NCBI GenBank assembly: GCA_934561395.1
Contig: CAKTGF010000004.1
Coordinates: 224,397-288,396 of the forward strand
DNA: 64,000 bases
Direction of reading: 5' to 3'
DNA from: an uncultured Eubacterium sp.
Lineage (GTDB): Bacteria; Bacillota; Clostridia; Oscillospirales; Acutalibacteraceae
Each line of letters starts with the position of its first letter. The first letter of the stretch is position 1. The notes beneath the pieces are model-generated. The model was not told the origin of the DNA and searched no databases. It saw only the letters and a list, made by a program, of their open reading frames with translations. Shown here one piece after another: positions 1 to 8,670 of the stretch. The translations under genes were made by a program, and so were the position numbers.

Positions 1-830
1 GCCTGCTGCTGTGTTTTAACCGCAAGCATAGCGCCGAAAAGAGCCACCGCTGCATAAACAATGCTGTTAACAAACCTTGTTGCCGGGTTTGTAATTGATG
101 AAAAGAAAACTGCCTTAAGAGAATAGCCCTGCAAGCGATTGTTGATTTCATCAAAGGCTTTGATATTTTCTTCCCCGTGGGAATAAGCGTCAACCAGCTT
201 TTGGTTGCCAATCATTTCATCAATAAATGAGGTTTGCTCGCCCCTGGTTTCGGATTGCAGCTTAAACATTTTGTAGGTTCTCTTTGCAATATACCTTGCA
301 ATAAAGAACGAAAGCGGAGTTACCAAAACAACAACAATGGTTATCCACAAATTAATTGAAAGCATAAAGCCGATTGTGCCGAAAATTGTTATAACCCCTG
401 TAAAGAACTGTGTAAAGCCCACCAGCAGGCCGTCTGCAAACTGGTCAACATCGGCAATTACTCTTGCTACAATATCCCCTGTCGGGTTTGAATCAATGTA
501 TGAAATGGGCAGGCGCTCTATTTTGCTGAAGGCTCTGTCCCTCATATCACGAACTACATTAAAGGTTATTTTGTTGTTGCAAACATTCATAAGCCATTGA
601 GAAAGGGCAACAACGCCGATAATAACGCATACCTTAACCAAAATTGGGATTATGCCTTTAAAATTAACCAAGCCCTCGGCAATAATGCAGTCAATGGCGT
701 TACCGATAAGAACGGGCACATAAAGGGTGCCTGCCACGCTTACAATCGCAAGGAGCATTGAAAGAATAAGATAAATTCTGTATCTTCCCACATAGGAAAC
801 CACTTTTTTAATTACGGTTTTATTGTTCAT
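1..830 (-). CDS. Heterodimeric ABC exporter, second subunit (N-terminal 276 aa; truncated by window edge)
   Basis: Reading the minus strand from the ATG at 828-830 gives an open frame that runs off the window start. It begins MNNKTVIKKVVSYVGRY and has several hydrophobic segments plus the intracellular-loop pattern of type-1 ABC exporter membrane domains (FIDEMIGNQKLVDAYSHGEE). The nucleotide-binding domain lies outside the window. Its ATG overlaps the stop of the upstream ABC gene by one base (TAATG), so the two are translationally coupled and very likely form a heterodimer, like TM287/288 or YheH/YheI-type multidrug or lipid exporters. The substrate cannot be told from sequence. Confidence 0.9.
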   Translation of the reverse strand, partial: MNNKTVIKKVVSYVGRYRIYLILSMLLAIVSVAGTLYVPVLIGNAIDCIIAEGLVNFKGIIPILVKVCVIIGVVALSQWLMNVCNNKITFNVVRDMRDRAFSKIERLPISYIDSNPTGDIVARVIADVDQFADGLLVGFTQFFTGVITIFGTIGFMLSINLWITIVVVLVTPLSFFIARYIAKRTYKMFKLQSETRGEQTSFIDEMIGNQKLVDAYSHGEENIKAFDEINNRLQGYSLKAVFFSSITNPATRFVNSIVYAAVALFGAMLAVKTQQQ

Positions 831-2551
831 TATTTCTGCGCCTCCTTTTCGTTAAATTGAGAGGCGTAAATTTCCTTATAAACCTCACAGTTATTAAGGA
901 GTTCACTGTTTGTTCCCATGCCAACGCATACACCGTCGTCAAGAACAATGATTTTGTCAGCCGTTAAAATTGAAGAACAGCGCTGTGAAACGATAAACAG
1001 CGTAGGCTTGTAATCAAGGCTTAATACAGCCTCACGCAATGCCTTTTCCGTTGCAAAATCCAAAGCGGAGGCGCTATCGTCAAGCACAATAATTTCAGGT
1101 CTTGAAACAATCGCTCTGGCAATTGAAAGCCTTTGCTTTTGACCCCCTGAAAGGTTGGCACCATTTTGCTCAATTACGGTGTCCAAACCGTCTTTTTCAT
1201 AAATACTGTCATATATTTGGGCAATGCGTAAAGCATTGTCAATTTCTTTATCGGTGGCATTTTTCTTGCCCCATTTAATATTATCCCTTACCGTTCCGCT
1301 GAAAAGAACAGCCTTTTGCATAACAAAGCCGATTTTTGAGCGCAGCTCCTCAACATCGTAGGAGTTAACATTTTTGCCGTCAACGCTTACAACGCCCTTT
1401 GTTGCGTCATAATAGTGCGGAATAAGGCTTACAAGGCTTGATTTGCCCGAGCCGCTGGAGCCGATAATGCCCACAACATCGCCCTTGTTTGCAGAAAACG
1501 AAATGTTTGAAAGGCTTTCATCTCCTGCGCCGTTATATTTAAGAGAAACCTTGTCAAACTTAACGGCACAGTCATTGAGCCTTTCGTTATCGTCGGTAAA
1601 TTTAAGAGTGTTTTTCATATCAAGAATTTGTGAAATTCTTGAGCCGGAGGCAAAGGCCTTTGAAATGGTAACAATAAGGTTTGCAAATTTAATAAGCTCA
1701 ACTAAAATTTGGCTCATATAGTTGTAAAGAGCAACAACATTACCCTGCGAAAGCGAGCCGCCGTCAACACGCAATGCGCCGTAGTAAATTAAAAGAACAA
1801 TGCCCAAATTAACGATAATGTATGTTAACGGGTTCATGAGTGCGGATATTCTGCCCACTGCCCTTTGAAAATGAGCAAGCAAATTGTTTTTATCGGTAAA
1901 CTTGCCGTATTCCTGCTTCTCCTCTGTAAAGGCACGGATAACCCTTGCACCTGTAAGATTTTCCCTTGTCATAAGGGTAATGCCGTCAAGGGTATTTTGA
2001 ACATCACGGTACATGGGCACGGTTGCTTTCATAATCAAAACAATTACAAACGAAAGCAAAGCGATAACCGCTAAGAAAATAAGGCTTGCCTTAACATCAA
2101 TGGTAAGCGCCATTACAAAGGCACCCACCGTTATAAACGGAGAGCGCAAAAACAACCTCAACACCATATTAACACCGTTTTGAGCCTGGTTAACATCATT
2201 TGTCATTCTGGTAATAAGGGTGGAGGTTCCCACGCCGTCAATTTCGTTAAATGACAGTGACTGTATTTTCTCAAACAGCGCATGTCTAAGCCCTGTTGCA
2301 AAGCCTGTGGCAGCCTTTGCGGCAAACCACTGGGCTGTAATTGCGGCAATCATTCCCACCACTGCAAGAACAACCAAAAGCGCCGACCTTGAAAGAACAA
2401 GGCTCATATCGTTATTACGGATACCGTCGTCAATAATAGATGCCACTACAAGGGGCACGATAAGCTCAAAGCAGGCCTCGAGCATTTTAAACAACGGCGC
2501 AAAAGCGGATTCTTTTTTGTAATCCTTTAAATACACCAATAATTTTTTCAT
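830..2551 (-). CDS. Heterodimeric ABC exporter, first subunit (fused permease-ATPase)
   Basis: A 573-aa fused exporter half: six-helix membrane domain in the first ~320 residues, then an ATPase with Walker A (GSSGSGKSS), signature LSGGQKQR and Walker B (IIVLDD). The residue after the Walker B Asp is Asp rather than the catalytic Glu, and the switch position reads SQR rather than AHR. Both are known hallmarks of the degenerate-site subunit of heterodimeric exporters. An in-frame ATG lies at 2560, but the AAGG ribosome site abuts it; the ATG at 2551 is 9 nt from AAGG and is preferred. It is coupled to the downstream half-transporter and read from a near-consensus promoter. Confidence 0.93.
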   Translation of the reverse strand: MKKLLVYLKDYKKESAFAPLFKMLEACFELIVPLVVASIIDDGIRNNDMSLVLSRSALLVVLAVVGMIAAITAQWFAAKAATGFATGLRHALFEKIQSLSFNEIDGVGTSTLITRMTNDVNQAQNGVNMVLRLFLRSPFITVGAFVMALTIDVKASLIFLAVIALLSFVIVLIMKATVPMYRDVQNTLDGITLMTRENLTGARVIRAFTEEKQEYGKFTDKNNLLAHFQRAVGRISALMNPLTYIIVNLGIVLLIYYGALRVDGGSLSQGNVVALYNYMSQILVELIKFANLIVTISKAFASGSRISQILDMKNTLKFTDDNERLNDCAVKFDKVSLKYNGAGDESLSNISFSANKGDVVGIIGSSGSGKSSLVSLIPHYYDATKGVVSVDGKNVNSYDVEELRSKIGFVMQKAVLFSGTVRDNIKWGKKNATDKEIDNALRIAQIYDSIYEKDGLDTVIEQNGANLSGGQKQRLSIARAIVSRPEIIVLDDSASALDFATEKALREAVLSLDYKPTLFIVSQRCSSILTADKIIVLDDGVCVGMGTNSELLNNCEVYKEIYASQFNEKEAQK

Positions 2552-2581
2552 TTCATACATCCTTGAATTTTATACAGATAT

Positions 2582-2609
2582 ATTATATAACCAAATTGGG
2601 ATATGTCAA
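2582..2609 (-). promoter_or_regulatory. Promoter of the ABC exporter operon
   Basis: Minus-strand TTGACA (2604-2609), 16-nt spacer, TATAAT (2582-2587): both hexamers match the sigma-A consensus, and the -10 lies 30 nt from the chosen start. It sits back to back with the promoter of the oxidoreductase gene. Confidence 0.8.
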
Positions 2610-2620
2610 TTAAAAAAATG

Positions 2621-2648
2621 TTGAAAAATAGTTTGTGTGTGATATAAT
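2621..2648 (+). promoter_or_regulatory. Promoter of the Gfo/Idh/MocA-luxR pair
   Basis: TTGAAA (2621-2626), 16-nt spacer, TATAAT (2643-2648), upstream of the ATG at 2692. The -35 boxes of the two divergent promoters are only 11 bp apart, so one regulator could affect both transcripts. Confidence 0.7.
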
Positions 2649-2691
2649 TTATTTAGCATTATTAATTTGAAGAGTAAGAGGTAGATTAGTT

Positions 2692-4002
2692 ATGGAAAAT
2701 AAACCGGTTACTGCAATAATCGTAGGTGCAGGCCACAGGTCATTTGTTTACAGCGAGCTTGCCAAAACCAACCCGGAAATGTTAAAAATCGTGGGCGTTG
2801 CCGACCCTAACCCGGTAAGGCGCAAAAAAGCAATGGAATACTTCGGCTTCGGCGAGGATATGTGCTTTGAAAATGCAGACGAGCTTGCTAAAAAAGGCAA
2901 GTTGGCAGACGCTGTTATTAACGGCACCATGGACCACCAGCATTTGGAAACCGCCGTTCCGCTTTTAAACTGTGGCTACGATATGCTGCTTGAAAAGCCC
3001 TTTGCTCCCAACGAGCCCGATATGCGTGAAATTGTTGAATGTGCAAGAAAAAATAACTCAAAGGTTATGATTTGCCATGTTTTGCGTTACACTCCTTTCT
3101 ATTATTCAATAAAGGAAAGAATCGTTAACGGCGACCTTGGCGATATTATCAACATTCAAACCACCGAGCATGTTTCTTACCACCACCTTTCAACATCATA
3201 TATCCGTGGCAAGTGGGCAAACAGCGACAAATGCCACACATCAATGCTTTTGGCAAAGTGCTGCCACGACCTTGATATTATGATGTGGATGATGGCAGAA
3301 ACCAAGCCCACACAAATCAGTTCATTTGGTGGGAAATATCAATTTAAGCCTGAAAATGCCCCCAAAGAGGCAGGCACAATTTGCATGAAGGACTGCCCAC
3401 TTGTTGACACCTGCGTTTATTCGACCAAAAGGCTTTACATAGACCACCCGGACAGATGGTCATTTTATGTTTGGGACGCCCTTGAGGGTATTGAAAACCC
3501 AACAATTGAGGATAAAATCGCACTTATGAAAACCGACAACCCATACGCAAGGTGCATTTACAAATGTGATAACAACGTTGTTGACCACCAATCTGTAATG
3601 GTTAATTTTGCATCCGGCGCAACAGGCACCCACAATATGGTCGGCGGTTCATCTGAGCCCAGAAGATACATTCACATTGTGGGCACAAAGGGCGAGCTTT
3701 TCGGCAATTTTGAGGATTCAAAATACACCGTGCTTAAAATTAATCCCTCACCTGACGCTCACAACGAGGAATGTGATGTTGAAGAGGTTGACTTAAGAGT
3801 GACCGGAGATATGGTTGGCGCATACGGCGGCCACGGCGGCGGAGATGAAAGGCTTGCAGCTGACTTTGTAAAATACATCAGGGGCGAAAAGCCCAGCCTT
3901 GCATGCACATCTATTTTTGACTCGGTAGCCGGCCATTTAAGCGTTTATCTTGCGGATAAATCAAGAGAAAACGGCGGCGAACCCCAAGCGGTTATACTTT
4001 AA
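2692..4002 (+). CDS. Gfo/Idh/MocA-family NAD(P)-dependent oxidoreductase
   Basis: A 436-aa protein with an N-terminal Rossmann fold (IIVGAGHRS near residue 9; VGVADPNPVRR) and the family EKP motif (LLEKPFAPNEPD, near residue 102) whose Lys is the usual catalytic residue. The C-terminal half carries an unusual Cys set (CMKDCPLVDTC, then CIYKCDNNVVDHQ) seen in a subgroup of this family; it may bind metal. Such enzymes oxidise or reduce sugars, inositols or sugar acids in the cytoplasm; the substrate is unknown. An AGAGGT ribosome site precedes the ATG. The gene is followed after 42 nt by a membrane-bound LuxR regulator on the same strand, so the two may be co-transcribed. Confidence 0.9.
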   Translation: MENKPVTAIIVGAGHRSFVYSELAKTNPEMLKIVGVADPNPVRRKKAMEYFGFGEDMCFENADELAKKGKLADAVINGTMDHQHLETAVPLLNCGYDMLLEKPFAPNEPDMREIVECARKNNSKVMICHVLRYTPFYYSIKERIVNGDLGDIINIQTTEHVSYHHLSTSYIRGKWANSDKCHTSMLLAKCCHDLDIMMWMMAETKPTQISSFGGKYQFKPENAPKEAGTICMKDCPLVDTCVYSTKRLYIDHPDRWSFYVWDALEGIENPTIEDKIALMKTDNPYARCIYKCDNNVVDHQSVMVNFASGATGTHNMVGGSSEPRRYIHIVGTKGELFGNFEDSKYTVLKINPSPDAHNEECDVEEVDLRVTGDMVGAYGGHGGGDERLAADFVKYIRGEKPSLACTSIFDSVAGHLSVYLADKSRENGGEPQAVIL

Positions 4003-4044
4003 TTTAACCCCATAAAATAAACATTTTGCTATACGGAGGTTATT

Positions 4045-4998
4045 TTGTCTGTTTACTACGGAATTGCTTTTGCCGCTTCGCTTGTGCTCACTGTAATTTG
4101 CATTATAAAGCACAAGGGCAAAAACTTGGAATTAATCGGTCTTTTCGCAGCAATGCTGATAACAAATTTCGGTTATTTTTTCATATCAATATCCCATGGC
4201 AAGGAAACAGCATTACTATTTAATACAATATCATATTTGGGCAGCGTGTTTTTACCTTATTTTATGCTTCGCATTGTTGTAAAGTTAAATGATGTTAAAA
4301 TATGTCCCCGCCTTAACGCAGCACTTATCTCGGCATCGGCAATTGTGTTTATAATTGCCGCAAGTCCCCCGTTTTCAGGCGTTTACTACAAATCATACGA
4401 TATTGATAAAATCAATAACGCAACAGTGCTTGTTAAAACCTACGGGCCGCTGCATAATTTATATAAGATTTTCATTGTCGCCTATTTGCTGGCAATAGTA
4501 TGCTTTTTAATTTACACCTTCACAAAAAAGGCAGACAAAAAAATCAAAATCTCTGCGTTTTTAACCTTAATAATGGCAATAAATATATTTTTCTGGATTG
4601 GGGAATCAATTGCCCACAGTCGGTTTGAATATATGTCATATTCCTATGTTATAACCCAACTTTTGCTTTTGCTGTTTTACGAAATAATCAACGATTTATA
4701 TTTTCAGTCACAGCTTGAAGAAATTGTGCCGGAAATTGAAAAATTAGGCTTTTCAAAGGCACAGGCTCAAACCATTATTGACCGTTTGGAGGATTCGGCA
4801 AAGCTTACCAACCGTGAAAAGCAGGTTGCCGCACTTCTTATTGAGGGCAAAAAACGCAAGGAAATTGCCGATACCCTGTTTGTTACCGAAAGCACAATAA
4901 AAAAGCACTCCTCATCTGTTTACAAAAAGCTTAATGTTGAAAACAGAAAGGAACTTTTGGAAAAGGTTAAGACGTTAGAAAATATCAAAACAGAATAA
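4045..4998 (+). CDS. Membrane-anchored LuxR-type transcriptional regulator
   Basis: A 317-aa protein. Residues about 1-225 are mainly hydrophobic, with about seven predicted membrane helices resembling the N-terminal sensory part of some histidine kinases. Residues about 250-310 form a LuxR/GerE helix-turn-helix (LTNREKQVAALLIEGKKRKE, then DTLFVTESTIKKHSSSVYKKL). It therefore looks like a one-component regulator that senses a membrane or extracellular signal and binds DNA from the membrane. Start: TTG at 4045, placed 4 nt after a strong GGAGGT (4035-4040); no ATG fits as well. The likely target is the neighbouring oxidoreductase or the divergent exporter (inference). Confidence 0.85.
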   Translation: MSVYYGIAFAASLVLTVICIIKHKGKNLELIGLFAAMLITNFGYFFISISHGKETALLFNTISYLGSVFLPYFMLRIVVKLNDVKICPRLNAALISASAIVFIIAASPPFSGVYYKSYDIDKINNATVLVKTYGPLHNLYKIFIVAYLLAIVCFLIYTFTKKADKKIKISAFLTLIMAINIFFWIGESIAHSRFEYMSYSYVITQLLLLLFYEIINDLYFQSQLEEIVPEIEKLGFSKAQAQTIIDRLEDSAKLTNREKQVAALLIEGKKRKEIADTLFVTESTIKKHSSSVYKKLNVENRKELLEKVKTLENIKTE

Positions 4999-5028
4999 GG
5001 CAGGTTTAAGCCTACATCGCACAACATA

Positions 5029-5067
5029 AAAAAACACACAACAGCAAACAGCTGTTATGTGTTTTTT
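5029..5067. terminator. Bidirectional terminator between luxR-type gene and tRNA-Leu
   Basis: A long inverted repeat (arms around ACACAACAGC / GCTGTTATGTGT, loop AAACA) is flanked by A-tract on the left and T-tract on the right, so it can end both the + strand regulator transcript and the minus-strand tRNA. Confidence 0.8.
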
Positions 5068-5153
5068 TGGTGCAGGAAATGGGACTTGAACCCACACGAA
5101 CTAACGTTCACAGGCTTCTGAGACCTGAGCGTCTGCCATTCCGCCACTCCTGC
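5068..5153 (-). tRNA. tRNA-Leu (anticodon CAG), CCA encoded
   Basis: The minus strand folds as a class II tRNA. The acceptor GCAGGAG pairs with TTCCTGC; D-arm GGCGGAATGGCAGACGC; anticodon stem CAGGT/GCCTG with 7-nt loop CTCAGAA, giving anticodon CAG; a long variable arm; T-arm GTGGG-TTCAAGT-CCCAT. Discriminator A and CCA are encoded, directly before the terminator. It reads CUG codons. Confidence 0.95.
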
Positions 5154-5175
5154 GTGTTTAATTTGCACAATAGTT

Positions 5176-5204
5176 AAGATACCACAACTGACCGAAAAAG
5201 TCAA
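5176..5204 (-). promoter_or_regulatory. Promoter of tRNA-Leu
   Basis: Minus-strand TTGACT (5199-5204), 17-nt spacer, TATCTT (5176-5181), 22 nt upstream of the mature tRNA 5' end. Confidence 0.65.
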
Positions 5205-5265
5205 TTAATACTTTTATTAAAATTAAAATGTATTATCAATTCGCTTTTTCGGCTAAATGTATATG

Positions 5266-5293
5266 TTGATAAAATCGGCAGATATGCTATAAT
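5266..5293 (+). promoter_or_regulatory. Promoter of the M24 peptidase gene
   Basis: TTGATA (5266-5271), 16-nt spacer, TATAAT (5288-5293). Transcription would begin about 5299-5301, leaving only a ~10-nt leader before the ATG at 5310. Confidence 0.7.
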
Positions 5294-5309
5294 AGCTGTG
5301 GTGATGAAA

Positions 5310-6383
5310 ATGAATAACATAAATAAATGCATTGAAATACTTAACAACCTGGGGGCCGACGCTCTTTTGCTTTGCAACGAGGCGAACATGCACTACATTT
5401 GCGGCTTTTCCCCCAGCGAGGGTATGATTTTGATTTTCAAAAACGGCGACAGCTATCATTTAGTGGATTCAAGATACACCGAAATCGCCATGCAGCACGC
5501 CAAAGAAAGCTGCCTTAAGGTGCTTGAAATTACCAAAAGATTCAGCGAGCATGTTGCTGACATTTTTAACGAGCATGGTGCAAAATCACTGGTGTTTGAA
5601 AACGAAACCATATCATATTCCACATATAACGCTGTAAAAAATGCCATTAGTTCTGCCGAGCTTGTTAACCTTGACAACCGTCTTATGCTTTATCGCAACC
5701 GCAAGGAGGCAGAGGAAATTGTATTTATGAAAAAGGCAAACCAAATTGCGGAAAAGTCCTTTTTAGAGCTGCTTAATGATGTTAAGCCCGGCAAAACTGA
5801 AAAGGAGCTTGCGGCGGAATTTGAATACATTATGGCGAAAAACGGCTCTGACGGAATATCTTTTGACACCATTCTTTTATCGGGCGCACACACATCGATG
5901 CCACACGGCGTGCCCTCTGAAAACACAATCAAAAGCGGCGATTTTGTGCTGTTTGACTTTGGTGCAACCTTTAACGGCTATCATTCTGATATGACAAGAA
6001 CCGTTGCCGTGGGAAGTGCCACTGACGAAATGATAAGCGCCTATAATCTGGTTTTAAACGCCCAAAAAGCAGGCATTAAAGCACTTAACGCAGGGGTTAA
6101 ATGTGCCGATGTTTACAAGGCGGCTTATGATGTTTTGGATAAGGAAAATATGGCGCAGTATTTCAGGCACGGTCTTGGTCACGGGGTCGGCCTTGAAATA
6201 CACGAGGGCTTTAACGCCTCCCCCAGGAGCAAAGATACATACGAGGCAGGCAATGTTACATCTGTTGAGCCGGGAATATATCTTCCCGATAAATTCGGCA
6301 TAAGAATTGAGGATGTTTGCTACCTTGCCCCACGAGGCAGAGAAAATTTAAGCAATGTTACAAAGGAATTAATTATCTTATAG
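5310..6383 (+). CDS. M24-family metallopeptidase (Xaa-Pro aminopeptidase type)
   Basis: A 357-aa cytoplasmic peptidase expected to remove N-terminal residues before proline. It has an N-terminal creatinase-like domain (about 1-125) and a C-terminal pita-bread domain with all five metal ligands visible: two Asp in VLFDFGATFNGYHSDMTRTV, His in HGLGHGVGLEIHEGF, Glu in TSVEPGIYL and Glu in GIRIEDVCYL. Length matches the short Firmicutes PepQ/YqhT-type enzymes. Start codons GTG 5298, GTG 5301, ATG 5304 and ATG 5310 are all in frame; ATG 5310 is preferred because GGTGAT (5300-5305) can serve as ribosome site. It is a single gene between its own promoter and a terminator. Confidence 0.92.
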   Translation: MNNINKCIEILNNLGADALLLCNEANMHYICGFSPSEGMILIFKNGDSYHLVDSRYTEIAMQHAKESCLKVLEITKRFSEHVADIFNEHGAKSLVFENETISYSTYNAVKNAISSAELVNLDNRLMLYRNRKEAEEIVFMKKANQIAEKSFLELLNDVKPGKTEKELAAEFEYIMAKNGSDGISFDTILLSGAHTSMPHGVPSENTIKSGDFVLFDFGATFNGYHSDMTRTVAVGSATDEMISAYNLVLNAQKAGIKALNAGVKCADVYKAAYDVLDKENMAQYFRHGLGHGVGLEIHEGFNASPRSKDTYEAGNVTSVEPGIYLPDKFGIRIEDVCYLAPRGRENLSNVTKELIIL

Positions 6384-6410
6384 CATTATCTGATTATCTC
6401 ATATAATTAT

Positions 6411-6447
6411 AAAAAGGAGCGGATGGTTACCCATTCGCTCCTTTTTT
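6411..6447. terminator. Bidirectional terminator between M24 peptidase and flavoenzyme genes
   Basis: AAAAAGGAGCG pairs with CGCTCCTTTTTT around ATGG...CCAT, with A- and T-tracts on either side; it serves two convergent genes. Confidence 0.85.
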
Positions 6448-6505
6448 GTATATACATTTGCAAAATTACTCAATAATACTTTTTCAAATTAACAAACAAA
6501 TCAAT

Positions 6506-8584
6506 TTATTTAAGGCTGATTGCCAGCTGATATGCCGATTCGGTTGCATTGGCAATTCTGCCGACCTTAACACTGTCTCCGATATTATAAACGGTATATG
6601 CCTTGCTTTTATCGCCGTTAAGCTCATCAAACAAAGCGTTATTTGGGCGGCAGCCCATTGAAAGCACAACATGGTCAGCCTTAACCTGTGTGTGCTCAAA
6701 GGTCTTTGTATTTTCAAGAACCACGCAATCGTCCTTAATTTCAACCAGTTTGTGTGACGGCATAAACACCGTGCCAGCCTTTTCAAGCTTTGGCATTGCA
6801 TCGTCAACCTGCTGGAACCAAGCGCCGGGGGCAATTTGGTCGGCCATTTCAACAATTGTTACCTTGTTAAACTGCTTGCACAAAAGCTCCGAGGTTTCAA
6901 GGCCGGTCATGCCTGAACCGATAACCACAACATTTTTGTAATAAAGTTTAACCGTGCCGTTTAAAACATCGGTAACGGTTGAAACATTATCCCTTTGGAA
7001 TGGCTTTGGGAAAACAGCGTCGGCACCGGTTGCACAAATAACATAATCAGGTGCCATGTTATCAATCATTTCCTTGGTTGCAAGGGTGTTATAAACAATT
7101 TTTGCACCTGCGTTTTCTGCGTTAACAGTTAAATCCTTGACGCACCAACCAATTTTTTCCTTATCGGGTGGCATTTTTGCGAGGTTAATTTGACCGCCCG
7201 GGCAGCTTTCCTTTTCAAGCACGGTTACATCAAAGCCACGCCTTGCCAGCAGCTCTGCCGCTGTTAAACCTGCAACGCCTGCGCCGATAATAACAACCTT
7301 TTTGCCCCTGCCGTTGCGGTTTAATATTTCGCCCTCTCTGCCCACAAAGGGGTTAACGGAGCACTGACCGTGAGTATATTTATATGCGTTATGCATCATG
7401 CTTTCAAAGCAATAAAGACAGGCAATACAACGCTTAACGGTATCCTCCCTGCCATTTTCAACCTTTTCAACCCAATGGGGATCGGCAATTAAAGGTCTGC
7501 CAAGGGAAATAAAGTCCTGTATTCCGTCCTGCAACTGTTTTTCAGCCTGCTCAGGGGAGCGAATCATATTAGCCGCAATAACGGGAATATCAACAACCTT
7601 TTTAACCTCCTCTGCCAAATACTTGCGCCAACCGGGGGTAAAGGTTGTGGGCTCAAGCCAATAGTTAAAGGTGTCATAGCAGGCGGAGGAAACATCAATG
7701 GCGTCAATGCCCTTGTCATTAAGGATTTTTGCCATTTTAAGGCCTTCTGCCAAATCGTAGCCCTTGCCCTTTTCCCCTATTTTATCATACATTTCATCAA
7801 CTGAAAGGCGCACAACAATGGGGAAATCCTTGCCGCATTTTTCTCTTATGCCGTCAATAATTTCAAGCAAAAATCTCATTCTGTTTTCAAGGCTGCCGCC
7901 GTATTCGTCATTACGCCTGTTGGTGTTCGGCGAAAGAAATTGCTGAATAAGGTAGCCGTGAGCAGCATGGAGCTCAACACCGTCGCACCCTGCTTTTTTA
8001 ACACGCACTGCGCCCTCAACAAACTGGTTAACAAGGTGTTTAATGCCGAATTTTGTAATTCCCCTGTTAACGCTTTCTGACATTTTGGATTTTTCGCACC
8101 TGCTGGGTGCAATAACCCTGGGCACAATGTCATTATCCTGCAGCACCTTGCCCGGTGGGATAATAGCCCCGGTCAAAAGCTTGGCATAGGCAGAGCCCAT
8201 TAACGAATCGCAAGCGTTTGAAATAGGCACAGTGCCAATCATCAGGCCCAAATTTTGCCTGCCCGGATGATGCAGTTCAACCATAATTTTAGCCCCGTAG
8301 GAGTGAACACGCTCAACCATTCTTTTAAGGGGCTCTATTTGATAATCGTGCGACATGGCAAGCTGACCGAAGGATGAAGCCCCCGTCATATCGTTAACAC
8401 GGGTAATCTCAGTAAAAATAAGACCCACGCCGCCCTTGGCACGCTCAACATAATAATTCATCATGGTGTCGGTAACCTTGCCGTTAAACTGGCCGAAACC
8501 CATGCACATGGGCGCCATAACAACCCTGTTTTTTATTTCAACATTACCTATTTTCATTGGGGAAAAAAGCATTTCGTATTTCAT
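6506..8584 (-). CDS. Old-yellow-enzyme/FadH-like NADH:flavin oxidoreductase with Fe-S motif
   Basis: A 692-aa protein with the modular layout of 2,4-dienoyl-CoA reductase (FadH), 2-enoate reductase and bile-acid BaiCD/BaiH: an FMN TIM barrel (about 1-370; HHPGRQNLG, HAAHGYLIQQFLSP, NEYGGSLENR-like NDEYGGSLENR), a 4Fe-4S Cys cluster (C386, C389, C392, C408) and a C-terminal FAD/NAD part with two dinucleotide folds (VVIIGAGVAGLTAAELLARR; VVVIGSGMTGLETSELL). It should pass electrons from NAD(P)H through FAD and the cluster to FMN to reduce an activated C=C bond. The substrate (enoate, steroid, plant phenolic) cannot be decided. AAGGTGA precedes the ATG. Confidence 0.9.
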   Translation of the reverse strand: MKYEMLFSPMKIGNVEIKNRVVMAPMCMGFGQFNGKVTDTMMNYYVERAKGGVGLIFTEITRVNDMTGASSFGQLAMSHDYQIEPLKRMVERVHSYGAKIMVELHHPGRQNLGLMIGTVPISNACDSLMGSAYAKLLTGAIIPPGKVLQDNDIVPRVIAPSRCEKSKMSESVNRGITKFGIKHLVNQFVEGAVRVKKAGCDGVELHAAHGYLIQQFLSPNTNRRNDEYGGSLENRMRFLLEIIDGIREKCGKDFPIVVRLSVDEMYDKIGEKGKGYDLAEGLKMAKILNDKGIDAIDVSSACYDTFNYWLEPTTFTPGWRKYLAEEVKKVVDIPVIAANMIRSPEQAEKQLQDGIQDFISLGRPLIADPHWVEKVENGREDTVKRCIACLYCFESMMHNAYKYTHGQCSVNPFVGREGEILNRNGRGKKVVIIGAGVAGLTAAELLARRGFDVTVLEKESCPGGQINLAKMPPDKEKIGWCVKDLTVNAENAGAKIVYNTLATKEMIDNMAPDYVICATGADAVFPKPFQRDNVSTVTDVLNGTVKLYYKNVVVIGSGMTGLETSELLCKQFNKVTIVEMADQIAPGAWFQQVDDAMPKLEKAGTVFMPSHKLVEIKDDCVVLENTKTFEHTQVKADHVVLSMGCRPNNALFDELNGDKSKAYTVYNIGDSVKVGRIANATESAYQLAISLK

Positions 8585-8631
8585 AAATTCACCTTATATA
8601 TAAATTTCTACAAATTCCGCTTATATAAATC

Positions 8632-8656
8632 AAGGGCAAACCGAAGTCCGCCCTTT
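8632..8656 (-). terminator. Weak hairpin between the 201-aa membrane protein and flavoenzyme genes
   Basis: AAGGGC / GCCCTT stem with a 12-nt loop. There is no strong T-run on the minus strand, so it may only attenuate read-through. Confidence 0.35.
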
Positions 8657-8670
8657 ATAATCACTGACTA

